NCBI GenBank assembly: GCA_964194845.1
Contig: CAXMNX010000021.1
Coordinates: 1-18,684, forward strand
Source of the DNA: CAXMNX01 sp964194845
GTDB lineage: Bacteria; Pseudomonadota; Alphaproteobacteria; Rhodobacterales; Rhodobacteraceae
DNA: 18,684 bases
Reading direction: 5' to 3'
Under the pieces are notes generated by a model that worked only from the letters and a program-made list of their open reading frames with translations, was not told the origin of the DNA and ran no database searches. The translations under genes and the position numbers were made by a program. This document shows positions 6,990 through 13,419 of the stretch, piece after piece; within the stretch, counting starts at the first letter, position 1, and each line of letters opens with the position of its first letter.

Positions 6990-7349
6990 CTAGATCTTCA
7001 ATCCTGCTTCCCGCGCCGAGTCGGCCAAAGCCTTCACACGCCCATGAAACAGAAACCCGCCGCGGTCGAAATACGCCTCGTTGACGCCCGCCTTTTTGGC
7101 GCGCTCGGCGATGGCGGTGCCGATCTTCGCGGCTGCCTCGACATTGTTTTTGCCGACAATGCCCAAATCCTTCTCAAGCGACGACGCGCTGGCGAGTGTC
7201 TTGCCCTCGACATCGTCAATCAGCTGAACGCTGATATTTTTGCTCGACCGGTGAACGCTAAGCCGCGCGCGACCCACATTCACCTTGCGAAGCTTGTTCC
7301 GAACGCGCTGGCGGCGCTTCTGGAACAGATCCCGTTTGCTAAGTGCCAT
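6990..7349 (-). CDS. rplR: 50S ribosomal protein L18
   Basis: A 119-residue protein that binds 5S rRNA in the central protuberance together with L5. It begins with the basic 5S-binding tail (KRDLFQKRRQRVRNKLRK) and has the conserved RLSVHRSSKNISVQLIDD segment (about residues 29-46) and the C-terminal FDRGGFLFHGRVKALADSAREAGL. The length is normal. AAGGA lies 9 nt upstream of the ATG at 7349. It follows rplF by 12 nt. Confidence 0.98.
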   Translation of the reverse strand: MALSKRDLFQKRRQRVRNKLRKVNVGRARLSVHRSSKNISVQLIDDVEGKTLASASSLEKDLGIVGKNNVEAAAKIGTAIAERAKKAGVNEAYFDRGGFLFHGRVKALADSAREAGLKI

Positions 7350-7361
7350 TTCTCGCGGTCC

Positions 7362-7895
7362 TTATTTCTTCTTACCTTCCTTACGGAAGATATATTCGCC
7401 TTTGTATTTGATGCCTTTGCCCTTGTAAGGCTCGGGCGCGCGCCATTCGCGGATGTTGGCCGCGACCTGACCGACAAGCTGCTGGTCGACGCCCTCGATC
7501 ACGATCTCGGTCTGCTTGGGGCAGGTAACGGTCACGCCCTCCGGCACGTCGAAATCGACGTCATGGCTATAGCCCAGGTTCAGCTTCAGGATGTTGCCCT
7601 GGATCGCTGCGCGGTAACCAACGCCGCTGATCTCAAGCTCTTTCTTGAAACCGTCCGTGACGCCGTGAACAAGGTTCGCGACCATCGTGCGGCTCATGCC
7701 CCACTGCTGGCGCGCCCGCTTCGAGCCGCCGCGCGGCTCGATTTTCACAGCACTGCCGTCAACAACGATGCTGACGTCATCGGTCGCGGTAAATTCACGG
7801 CTGCCTTTCGGGCCCTTTACGGTAACCGTCTGGCCTGAAACCGACGCTTCAACGCCTGACGGAAGTGCGACAGGTCTTTTTCCAATTCGAGACAT
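7362..7895 (-). CDS. rplF: 50S ribosomal protein L6
   Basis: A 177-residue protein at the base of the L7/L12 stalk, with two similar domains. It begins MSRIGKRPVALPSGV as the family does and contains the C-terminal rRNA-binding motif (R-x-P-E-P-Y-K-G-K-G-I-K-Y near residues 150-165). I start it at ATG 7895: GGAGG ends 7 nt upstream, whereas the TTG at 7901 would leave only 1 nt of spacing. It lies 12 nt downstream of rpsH. Confidence 0.98.
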   Translation of the reverse strand: MSRIGKRPVALPSGVEASVSGQTVTVKGPKGSREFTATDDVSIVVDGSAVKIEPRGGSKRARQQWGMSRTMVANLVHGVTDGFKKELEISGVGYRAAIQGNILKLNLGYSHDVDFDVPEGVTVTCPKQTEIVIEGVDQQLVGQVAANIREWRAPEPYKGKGIKYKGEYIFRKEGKKK

Positions 7896-7907
7896 TGTCA
7901 AACCTCC

Positions 7908-8300
7908 TCAGAAGACCGTGCAGAGCACTTCGCCGCCGACATTTGCCGTGCGGGCGCTGGTATCCGACATCACGCCGCTTGGCGTTGAGACGATCGAAAT
8001 TCCCAGTCCCTGGCGGACCTGCGGAATGCCCTTCACGCCCACATAAACGCGGCGACCGGGCGTCGAGACCCGCTTGAGATTGCGGATCACAGGCGTGCCT
8101 TCGTAATACTTCAGGCTGATCTCGATGGCCGGGTGGCCATCCCTGCCGGTCGTTTTCTCATAGCCACGGATGTAGCCTTCGTCGGCCAGCACATCCAGAA
8201 CCCAGGCCCTGAGCTTGGATGCGGGCGTTTCGACGGTGGATTTGCCACGCATCTGCGCATTGCGGATGCGGGTCAGCATATCGCCAAGAGGATCGTTCAT
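7908..8300 (-). CDS. rpsH: 30S ribosomal protein S8
   Basis: A 130-residue primary 16S rRNA-binding protein of the platform. It begins MNDPLGDMLTRIRNA and carries the conserved C-terminal S-T-P-S-G-V-M-S-D and NVGGEVLC motifs. In E. coli S8 represses the spc operon by binding near rplE. Whether that holds here is not visible from sequence alone. GGGGAGG precedes the ATG. Confidence 0.98.
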   Translation of the reverse strand: MNDPLGDMLTRIRNAQMRGKSTVETPASKLRAWVLDVLADEGYIRGYEKTTGRDGHPAIEISLKYYEGTPVIRNLKRVSTPGRRVYVGVKGIPQVRQGLGISIVSTPSGVMSDTSARTANVGGEVLCTVF

Positions 8301-8314
8301 TTTATTTCCTCCCC

Positions 8315-8620
8315 TTACCAGCTTGACTTGACCAGGCCCGGGATCTGGCCTTGCGAGCCAAGGTCCCGAAGCGCGATCCGGCTAAGTTTCATCTTGCGGT
8401 AATAGGCGTGTGGACGCCCGGTCAGCTGGCAGCGGTTGTGAAGACGGCTGGGCGAGCTGTTGCGCGGCAGTTTGGCCAATTTAAGCCGTGCCTTGAACCG
8501 CTCTTCCATCGGCTTCGTTTCATCCTTTGCGATCGCTTTCAGCGCGACGCGCTTGGCGGCGTATTTTTCCCCCAGCTTCTGGCGTTTCAGCTCGCGTTCG
8601 ATCATTGATTTTTTCGCCAT
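8315..8620 (-). CDS. rpsN: 30S ribosomal protein S14 (zinc-independent type)
   Basis: A 101-residue protein of the 30S head. It has the long form without paired C-x-x-C zinc motifs; the only cysteine is in the conserved NRCQLTGRPHAYYRKMKLSR segment (about residues 62-81). It starts AKKSMIERE and ends GLVKSSW, as in proteobacteria. It lies 13 nt after rplE. Confidence 0.98.
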   Translation of the reverse strand: MAKKSMIERELKRQKLGEKYAAKRVALKAIAKDETKPMEERFKARLKLAKLPRNSSPSRLHNRCQLTGRPHAYYRKMKLSRIALRDLGSQGQIPGLVKSSW

Positions 8621-8633
8621 TGACCCTGTTCCC

Positions 8634-9197
8634 TCAGCTGTTGAACGGCATGTTGAAATGCTTCAACAGCGCTTTGGCTTCTGCATCCGAATTGGCGTTG
8701 GTGCAGATAATGATGTCCATGCCCCAGGCCACATCGACTTTATCAAAGTCGATCTCTGGGAAGACGATGTTTTCTTTCAGTCCCATCGCGAAGTTGCCGC
8801 GACCGTCAAAGGATGAGCCCTTAACGCCGCGAAAATCGCGGACGCGCGGAAGGGCGACCGTGACCAAGCGATCCAGAAAATCGTACATCCTGTCGCCGCG
8901 AAGGGTGACCTTGGTTCCAAGCGGCATCTCTTCACGGACCCGAAAGCTCGCGATCGACTTCTTGGCGTGCGTGATGACCGCTTTTTGGCCGGCAATCGCT
9001 GTCAGGTCTTCCTGCGCCGATTTGGCTTTCTTTGTGTCCTTCACCGCTTCGGTGCCAGCGCCGATGTTCAGAACAATTTTGTCCAGGCGCGGGATCTGCA
9101 TGTCGTTGGTGTAGCCGAACTCTTCTTTCAGTGCGGCCCGAACCGTTTCGGCATAATGCGTCTTCAGACGCGGGGTATAAGTCGCGACATCAAGCAT
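8634..9197 (-). CDS. rplE: 50S ribosomal protein L5
   Basis: A 187-residue 5S rRNA-binding protein of the central protuberance that contacts P-site tRNA. Conserved motifs are P-R-L-D-K-I-V-L-N-I-G-A-G near residues 35-48, the FRVREEMPLGTKVTLRG loop, and the C-terminal MDIIICTNA. Its start overlaps the 3' end of rplX by 8 nt, implying translational coupling. Confidence 0.98.
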   Translation of the reverse strand: MLDVATYTPRLKTHYAETVRAALKEEFGYTNDMQIPRLDKIVLNIGAGTEAVKDTKKAKSAQEDLTAIAGQKAVITHAKKSIASFRVREEMPLGTKVTLRGDRMYDFLDRLVTVALPRVRDFRGVKGSSFDGRGNFAMGLKENIVFPEIDFDKVDVAWGMDIIICTNANSDAEAKALLKHFNMPFNS

Positions 9198-9501
9198 CGA
9201 TCACGTCTCCCGTGGTCTTGGCGTAACGAACCTTCTTGTCGCCTTCCATGCGAAAGCCAACGCGGGTCGGTTTGCCGTTGCCATCCAGAAGCGCCAGGTT
9301 CGACAGTTGAACCGGCATCGCAATCGGCTGGCGGCCACCCTGGTCGGTCTGGGTTTGCTTCTGGTGACGGACGGCGATGTTCACACCATCGACCACAGCC
9401 TTGCCGGCTTTCGGATCAACGCTGGAAATTTCGCCTTCGCGGCCCTTGTCCTTGCCGGCAATGACGACGACCTTGTCGCCTTTTTTCAGTTTCGCAGCCA
9501 T
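9190..9501 (-). CDS. rplX: 50S ribosomal protein L24
   Basis: A 103-residue protein that nucleates early 50S assembly and lies near the peptide exit. The N-terminal KOW motif is clear (KLKKGDKVVVIAGKDKGREG, about residues 4-23), followed by the VNIAVRHQKQTQTDQGG segment. It overlaps the rplN stop by one base (TGATG) and rplE by 8 nt. Confidence 0.98.
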   Translation of the reverse strand: MAAKLKKGDKVVVIAGKDKGREGEISSVDPKAGKAVVDGVNIAVRHQKQTQTDQGGRQPIAMPVQLSNLALLDGNGKPTRVGFRMEGDKKVRYAKTTGDVIDA

Positions 9502-9869
9502 CAGAGCACCTCCGGCGCCAGCGAGATGATCTTCATGAAGTTCTTGGCGCGAAGCTCGCGAACTACCGGCCCGAAGATACGGGTGCCGATGGGTTCGTTG
9601 TTGCCCGAAAGGATAACGGCGGCGTTCCTGTCGAACCGGATCGCAGTGCCGTCTTCGCGGCGAACTTCCTTGGCGGTGCGCACGACAACGGCGCGGCGAA
9701 CGTCACCTTTTTTCACGCGACCGCGCGGAATGGCTTCCTTGACGCTGACGACAATGATGTCGCCGACGGATGCGTATTTACGCTTGGAACCACCCAGAAC
9801 CTTGATGCACTGAACGCGGCGGGCGCCGCTGTTGTCAGCAACATCCAGATTGGTCTGCATCTGGATCAT
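9501..9869 (-). CDS. rplN: 50S ribosomal protein L14
   Basis: A 122-residue protein of the intersubunit face, standard length. It begins MIQMQTNLDVADNSGA and contains K-V-L-G-G-S-K-R-K-Y-A-S-V-G-D-I and R-x-D-G-x-x-I-R-F-D-x-N-A-A-V. GGGAG precedes the ATG. The 71-nt gap from rpsQ shows no strong structure. Confidence 0.99.
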   Translation of the reverse strand: MIQMQTNLDVADNSGARRVQCIKVLGGSKRKYASVGDIIVVSVKEAIPRGRVKKGDVRRAVVVRTAKEVRREDGTAIRFDRNAAVILSGNNEPIGTRIFGPVVRELRAKNFMKIISLAPEVL

Positions 9870-9940
9870 GTTCGTTCTCCCGACCTTTGGGGGGCTTTTG
9901 CCATTTCCCCAGGGTTTCGATCATACCGGATTGCTATCGC

Positions 9941-10171
9941 TTATTCAGCGAGAACTTCCCAGCGTTTCGTTTTCGAGACGGGCGCGCATTCCTGAATGCG
10001 CACGGCATCGCCTACCTTGAAAGTGTCTTGCGGATCGTGAGCCCGGTATTTCTTGGACTTACGAATGGTCTTTTTCAGAACCGGATGCCTGAAACGCCGC
10101 TCGACCGAGACGGTAACGGTCTGGGCGTTTGTATCGCCGGTGACGGTGCCAGTAAGGATACGTTTGGGCAT
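9941..10171 (-). CDS. rpsQ: 30S ribosomal protein S17
   Basis: A 76-residue OB-fold protein that binds 16S rRNA early in assembly. It begins MPKRILTGTVTGD and has conserved E-R-R-F-R-H-P-V-L-K-K and K-Y-R-A-H-D blocks. It starts 4 nt after the rpmC stop, with GGAGG inside the rpmC end 9 nt upstream. Confidence 0.98.
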   Translation of the reverse strand: MPKRILTGTVTGDTNAQTVTVSVERRFRHPVLKKTIRKSKKYRAHDPQDTFKVGDAVRIQECAPVSKTKRWEVLAE

Positions 10172-10175
10172 GCGC

Positions 10176-10382
10176 TTAAACCTCCGCGGCAGCAGTGGCC
10201 GCCTTTTCGGTCAATATTGTCTTCACCCGTGCAGCGTCCCGGCGAACGACACGCATACGGGCCGTGTTTTCCAGCTGGTTGGTGGCCTGCTGGAAGCGGA
10301 GGTTGAAAGCCTCTTTCTTCAGATTTTCCAGCTCAACGTGCAGCTGATCGGGAGTTTTCTCCCGGAGTTCCTTGGCGTCCAT
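10176..10382 (-). CDS. rpmC: 50S ribosomal protein L29
   Basis: A small helical hairpin protein near the exit tunnel and a docking site for trigger factor and SRP. It has the conserved FNLRFQ-x(6)-L-E-N-T-x-R-M-R-V-V-R-R-D-x-A-R core. I chose the ATG at 10382 (68 residues): AAGGAG then has an 8-nt spacer and the start MDAKELREKTPDQL matches the family. The ATG at 10388, two codons earlier, leaves only 2 nt. It is the first gene of the lower ribosomal unit and has its own strong promoter about 70 nt upstream. Confidence 0.97.
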   Translation of the reverse strand: MDAKELREKTPDQLHVELENLKKEAFNLRFQQATNQLENTARMRVVRRDAARVKTILTEKAATAAAEV

Positions 10383-10460
10383 CGCCATGTCTCCTTCAAC
10401 ATCACCGGTGCGCCCCGTGGGTTACGCGAATTCCGGTGGAGTTCGTCAATCGAAGGCTGG

Positions 10461-10489
10461 GCTATAGGGGTGAAATTACTTCGTGGCAA
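10461..10489 (-). promoter_or_regulatory. Sigma70-type promoter for the rpmC-rpmD operon
   Basis: On the minus strand TTGCCA (10489-10484), a 17-nt spacer and TATAGC (10466-10461) match consensus in 5/6 and 4/6 positions. Initiation near 10454 would give a leader of about 70 nt before the L29 ATG at 10382. It supplies the ribosomal unit downstream of the inserted block. Inferred from sequence alone. Confidence 0.7.
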
Positions 10490-10744
10490 GCACTGATTTG
10501 CGCCGTCCGCTGCCGAACTTTGCGGAAGGAGCCGCGAAAGGACCGGGCCGCCCGGTTTCGCCGATGAAGCTTTCGTTTACCGGACGAGGCAGTCATCGCC
10601 CAAACGACGTCCCAAGCCGGGCAGCGCCTGCCCGTAGGTTGGCGCTCTGCCGAATGCGCGAAGCACTTTATCCCGCAAGATACTTTGTCCATCTGGCCTA
10701 TGCGCACTGATTGAAAAAGCGCCTACCCGCCGGAACGGCCTCTT
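10490..10744. other. Intergenic stretch without a convincing gene
   Basis: No open frame here has a ribosome binding site plus a recognisable protein. Two hairpins are visible: ACCGGG-CCG-CCCGGT (10542-10556) and CGGGCAG-CGC-CTGCCCG (10618-10634). It may be decayed coding DNA or leader sequence. No repeat copy of either hairpin was found elsewhere in the window. Confidence 0.5.
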
Positions 10745-10793
10745 ACACATTGCAAAGCAATGTGTTGCCAGCAGGCGATTGCAAGCAATCGCC
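10745..10793. repeat. Tandem short-loop hairpin pair at the rpmC side of the inserted block
   Basis: ACACATTGC-AAA-GCAATGTGT (10745-10765) is followed after 8 nt by GGCGATTGC-AA-GCAATCGCC (10774-10793). Both stems are 9 bp and perfect and share an ATTGC/GCAAT inner arm. No T-tract follows on either strand. A similarly built pair lies at 13420-13473, at the other end of the block. Confidence 0.75.
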
Positions 10794-10839
10794 GAGAGGC
10801 AGGCGCGGCCCGGCGCCTTCGGCTTGGTTCCAGGCCATT

Positions 10840-10863
10840 GGCGGGTACATTCACCCACCCTAC
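10840..10863 (-). repeat. GTAGG-type repeat overlapping the SnoaL-like gene stop
   Basis: Read on the minus strand it begins GTAGGGTGGGTG and ends ACCCGCC, a variant of the unit at 11399-11379. The TAG of the leading GTAG is the stop codon of the SnoaL-like gene. Confidence 0.55.
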
Positions 10864-11285
10864 CCAGCCAGCCCCAACTGCCGGACAATCGTCGCACTGT
10901 CGTAATAGTCGCGACCCTCGACCACCTTGCCATCCGCAACCCGCATGACCGAGCAATAGCGCACCTCGGCGCGCCGCCCCGTGGGCGGGAAATCTCCAAG
11001 GCTCGAACGCAAGACGCCGGTATGAGTGCCGGTGTTGCGAAACTCGACGATTGCCCAGTCGCCACCGTCGCCGACAATCACGTTTTCGACCTTGCATTCC
11101 CCATCCGGGAAAGCTTCGCGCCAGCGGTGATAATCGCCCTTGTAGGCCTCTTTGCCGGGTTGTTTCTCACCCCGCGCGATATCCTCAAAATCGCAGTCGT
11201 CGGCGATTACTTCCGCGCCGCGGTCAGGGTCGCGTATATCCCAGCTTTCGTGGAACTGGCGCACAATTCGCTCGGTCTCGGTCAT
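10860..11285 (-). CDS. SnoaL-like / NTF2-superfamily protein
   Basis: A 141-residue protein with the layout of small SnoaL/NTF2-like alpha+beta cone proteins: N-terminal helix (ERIVRQFHESWDIRDPD), D-C-D-F-E-D near residue 30, the G-x-E-A-Y-K-x-x-Y-x-x-W-R-x-A-F-P-D segment (about 44-61), and alternating strands ending in K-V-V-E-G-R-D-Y-Y-D. This fold covers polyketide cyclases, isomerases and many unknowns; no catalytic role is claimed. GGAGA precedes the ATG with good spacing. It lies on the ribosomal strand, 125 nt after kynA and 471 nt before the rpmC reading frame. Its stop codon falls within a dispersed repeat, so the C-terminus may have been altered. Confidence 0.8.
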   Translation of the reverse strand: MTETERIVRQFHESWDIRDPDRGAEVIADDCDFEDIARGEKQPGKEAYKGDYHRWREAFPDGECKVENVIVGDGGDWAIVEFRNTGTHTGVLRSSLGDFPPTGRRAEVRYCSVMRVADGKVVEGRDYYDSATIVRQLGLAG

Positions 11286-11378
11286 CCCGTCTTCTCCGCG
11301 GTAGTTTCTTTCCGTTCAGCAAGCCTAGGCCGGGCCTCAGCTCAGCGCAATCGCGGCAACCACGAGCACACCTAGATT

Positions 11379-11399
11379 GGCGGGTGAAGCCCACCCTAC
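11379..11399 (-). repeat. GTAGG-type repeat between kynA and the SnoaL-like gene
   Basis: On the minus strand GTAGGGTGGGCTTCACCCGCC. It is an imperfect palindrome of the same family as the units at 6932, 10840, 13324 and 18477, located 12 nt after the kynA stop. Confidence 0.65.
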
Positions 11400-11410
11400 G
11401 TGTCTATTGA

Positions 11411-12217
11411 TCACAACCCACCCCGCAAATTCCAAAGCTCCGGGAACAGTTCCACCTCAAGCATTGCGCGCAGGTATTTCACCCCGCTTGTGCCGCCGGT
11501 TCCCTTCTTGAACCCGATGATCCGCTCGACCGTGGTGACGTGGTTGAACCGCCAGCGGCGGAAGTAATCTTCCAGATCAACCAGTTTCTCGGCCAGTTCA
11601 TAAAGATCCCAGTGGGTCTCGGGGTTGCGGTAAACCTGCGTCCAGGCCGCGCTGACCTGATCGTCGTGAACGTACGGCTCGCGCAGGGCGAAGGGGGCAA
11701 ACTCGGCCCCGAGCGCGCGGCCAAGGTTCTGCAATGCCACATGATAAAGCGTCGGCTTTTCCAGCTCGGCCTCCAGCATCGCGACAAGATCGGGGCGGTG
11801 CGCATGAACCTGCATCGTCGCGAGGTTCCTGTTGCCAAGCGCATATTCGATCAGCCGGTATTGATGCGACTGAAACCCTGACGAGCTGCCCAGTGCCTCG
11901 CGAAACTGCGTGTATTCGCTGGGCGTCATCGTCCGAAGCACATCCCAGGCCGAATTGAGCTGGTCGAAGATGCGCGCGACCCGGCTCAGCATTTTGAACG
12001 CCGGGCGAAGATCGCCCGCGCTGATCATCCGCCGCGCCGCCTCGATCTCGTGCAAGGCAAGCCGCATCCAAAGCTCGCTGGTCTGATGCTGGATGATAAA
12101 AAGCATCTCGTCATGGGCGTCCGACAGCGGATGCTGGGCCGAAAGAATGGCGTCCATGCTAAGGTAATCGCCATAGGACATGGCGTCGGGGGCAATATCG
12201 GTGGGGTCGTCGGTCAT
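11411..12217 (-). CDS. kynA: Tryptophan 2,3-dioxygenase
   Basis: A heme enzyme that opens the indole ring of L-tryptophan with O2 to give N-formylkynurenine, the first step of the kynurenine pathway. Its 268 residues are near the usual bacterial length. By recalled correspondence with the Xanthomonas enzyme, the substrate-side His is H44 (FIIQHQTSELW), the carboxylate-binding residues are Y102 and R106 (EYTQFRE), the axial heme ligand is H226 (RWRFNHVTTVERIIG) and the GTGGTSG loop has T240. All are present, so it should be active. The ribosome binding site is weak. It follows the 2OG oxygenase by 35 nt, suggesting co-transcription. No kynureninase or formamidase gene is in the window. Confidence 0.96.
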   Translation of the reverse strand: MTDDPTDIAPDAMSYGDYLSMDAILSAQHPLSDAHDEMLFIIQHQTSELWMRLALHEIEAARRMISAGDLRPAFKMLSRVARIFDQLNSAWDVLRTMTPSEYTQFREALGSSSGFQSHQYRLIEYALGNRNLATMQVHAHRPDLVAMLEAELEKPTLYHVALQNLGRALGAEFAPFALREPYVHDDQVSAAWTQVYRNPETHWDLYELAEKLVDLEDYFRRWRFNHVTTVERIIGFKKGTGGTSGVKYLRAMLEVELFPELWNLRGGL

Positions 12218-12252
12218 GGGGCGGGTGTCCGATGCATTGAAAAGGCTTAGCC

Positions 12253-12855
12253 CTAGGACCAGGCGTAGTTGAAGCTGACGCTGATCCGGTGTTCCCCGGC
12301 CATATTCATCGGCACCTCGTGGCGAAGCCAGCTTTCCCAGAGAAGAACGTCGCCCACCTCGGGTGCGACATAGATGAAGCTACGCAGCTCCTCGCGGGCA
12401 TCCTTCAGGCGCGGCGGTGCCGCCATCATCATCTGCAGCCGCGGGTCTTCAAACTTGATCGCGCTGGTGCCTTTGGGCATCGCGACATACGTGGTGCCGC
12501 TGATCACCGAATGGGGGTGGATATGGGCGCTGTGGACGCCGCCCTCGGGCAGGATATTGAGCCAGATGTCTTCGAGTTTCAACGCTTTGCCATCCAGATC
12601 GAACGCGACGTCTTCGGCGAAGGCGGCGATGTGTTTGTCGAGTTGATTGACGAGGTTTTTGAAGATGGGAAACCGCCAAGGCAGATCGGTGAGCGAGGCG
12701 TAAGAGGTGTAGCCCGGATAGCCATTCTCCTCGCACCACGCCTGCCCGGCTTCGTCGTCTTCGGCGATGGAGAGGCAGGAGGTTTCAAGCTCGGCCGCGT
12801 CGATGCCAGCGAGTTGGGCGTGGTAGAGGCGGGTGGTGAAGAGGTTCTTCGACAT
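12253..12855 (-). CDS. Putative 2OG-Fe(II) oxygenase (TIGR02466-like)
   Basis: A 200-residue protein recognisable as the small TIGR02466-type putative 2-oxoglutarate/Fe(II)-dependent oxygenase. A likely metal-binding segment is H111-I-H113-P-H115-S with a following SGTTYV strand. The distal His is H179 (WLRHEV), and R190 (HRISVSFNYAW) suits 2-oxoglutarate binding. The N-terminal third contains W-C-x-E-N-G-Y-P-G-Y-T-S-Y. The substrate is unknown; members occur in proteobacteria and phages. No ribosome binding site is visible, and TCTAGA lies 9 nt before the ATG, so a leaderless transcript is possible. It is placed 35 nt before kynA on the same strand. Confidence 0.82.
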   Translation of the reverse strand: MSKNLFTTRLYHAQLAGIDAAELETSCLSIAEDDEAGQAWCEENGYPGYTSYASLTDLPWRFPIFKNLVNQLDKHIAAFAEDVAFDLDGKALKLEDIWLNILPEGGVHSAHIHPHSVISGTTYVAMPKGTSAIKFEDPRLQMMMAAPPRLKDAREELRSFIYVAPEVGDVLLWESWLRHEVPMNMAGEHRISVSFNYAWS

Positions 12856-12950
12856 GCGGTCGGTCTAGACGAGTTCACACGGAGTGAGAAGGGCAGCGAC
12901 CGACCCTGGGTGGGCGCATGTGCAACATCTGTTCTCAGCGCTTTTTCTCA

Positions 12951-12974
12951 AAAGACCGCATGTCGGTCATGCGG
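12951..12974 (-). terminator. Possible weak intrinsic terminator
   Basis: On the minus strand a perfect 7-bp stem CCGCATG-ACCGA-CATGCGG is followed by TCTTTT. It lies downstream of the small unknown ORF and upstream of the oxygenase gene. The short T-tract makes it a modest candidate. Confidence 0.4.
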
Positions 12975-12994
12975 CGCGGGACATCGCCAATGCG

Positions 12995-13041
12995 CCCTCC
13001 CGCCGGGAGGGTCGGGCGCGGCCCGGGCTGGTCGCCCGGGC
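12995..13041. repeat. Two very GC-rich hairpins after the small unknown ORF
   Basis: CCCTCCCG-C-CGGGAGGG (12995-13011) and GCCCGGGC-TGGTC-GCCCGGGC (13021-13041). Read on the minus strand, the linking GCGCCCGACCC word also occurs at 5922-5932, suggesting a shared dispersed element. There is no T-tract. Confidence 0.65.
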
Positions 13042-13047
13042 GGACGG

Positions 13048-13305
13048 TCAACTGTAAATTTCTGTGGCTACAATATTTGCAGCGATATACTCGTCTCTGT
13101 CAGTCAATCCGCTACAATAAAACACTCCCTCCAAACCCGTTGTCGCGACCAGTTCCGGATCAATTGGAACCGCGCCTTGGCCGGATGGGTCACTAGAGTT
13201 GAATGACTTGATGGCTTCAAGAAGTGACATATCGGGATATTGGCTAATATAGGTGCCACCTTCGAATCCGACGATGAAAGTCCACAGCTTTTGTTTGCCA
13301 CGCAT
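13048..13305 (-). CDS. Small protein of unknown function
   Basis: An 85-residue frame starting at ATG 13305 (MRGKQKLWTFIVGFEGGTYI...) and ending TEIYS. I do not recognise it. It looks coding: balanced composition, aromatic residues in a strand-like start (KLWTFIVGFEGGTYISQ), then a likely helix (DMSLLEAIKSF), with no Arg/Ala excess typical of shadow frames here. It is AT-richer than its neighbours by eye. Upstream there is only a poor GGGG ribosome binding site, and the T-tract of the rplP terminator ends 10 nt before the ATG. Expression may therefore need readthrough. It could be a recent acquisition or a non-coding remnant. Confidence 0.5.
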   Translation of the reverse strand: MRGKQKLWTFIVGFEGGTYISQYPDMSLLEAIKSFNSSDPSGQGAVPIDPELVATTGLEGVFYCSGLTDRDEYIAANIVATEIYS

Positions 13306-13315
13306 AACTAGCCCC

Positions 13316-13342
13316 AAAAAAAAGGCGGGGTGAAACCCCGCC
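13316..13342 (-). terminator. Intrinsic terminator of the S10 operon (after rplP)
   Basis: On the minus strand a perfect 8-bp stem GGCGGGGT-TTC-ACCCCGCC is followed by eight T. It lies about 130 nt after the rplP stop. The stem is itself a unit of the GTAGG palindrome family. Confidence 0.9.
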
Positions 13343-13380
13343 CTACTCTATCCAAATGTAGGCCGGGGTTTCACCCCGGC
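13324..13380. repeat. Inverted pair of GTAGG-headed palindromes
   Basis: Unit 1 (13324-13346) and unit 2 (13359-13380, GCCGGGGT-TTC-ACCCCGGC) face each other through CTAC and GTAG ends separated by about 11 nt. This is the head-to-head layout typical of REP-type elements. Unit 1 doubles as the rplP terminator stem. Confidence 0.8.
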
Positions 13381-13419
13381 GCAATAACGACGATCATAAT
13401 CCCAACCCGGTGACGGCCC

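Noticed and set aside
7044..7838. 264-residue plus-strand open frame
   Set aside because: It is antisense to rplR and rplF and has no family features.
10462..10710. Opposed small open frames upstream of rpmC
   Set aside because: Arg-rich translations with no ribosome binding site or recognisable domain; one overlaps the rpmC promoter.
12289..13206. 305-residue plus-strand open frame
   Set aside because: It is antisense to the oxygenase gene, whose conserved motifs are on the minus strand, and has shadow-like composition.
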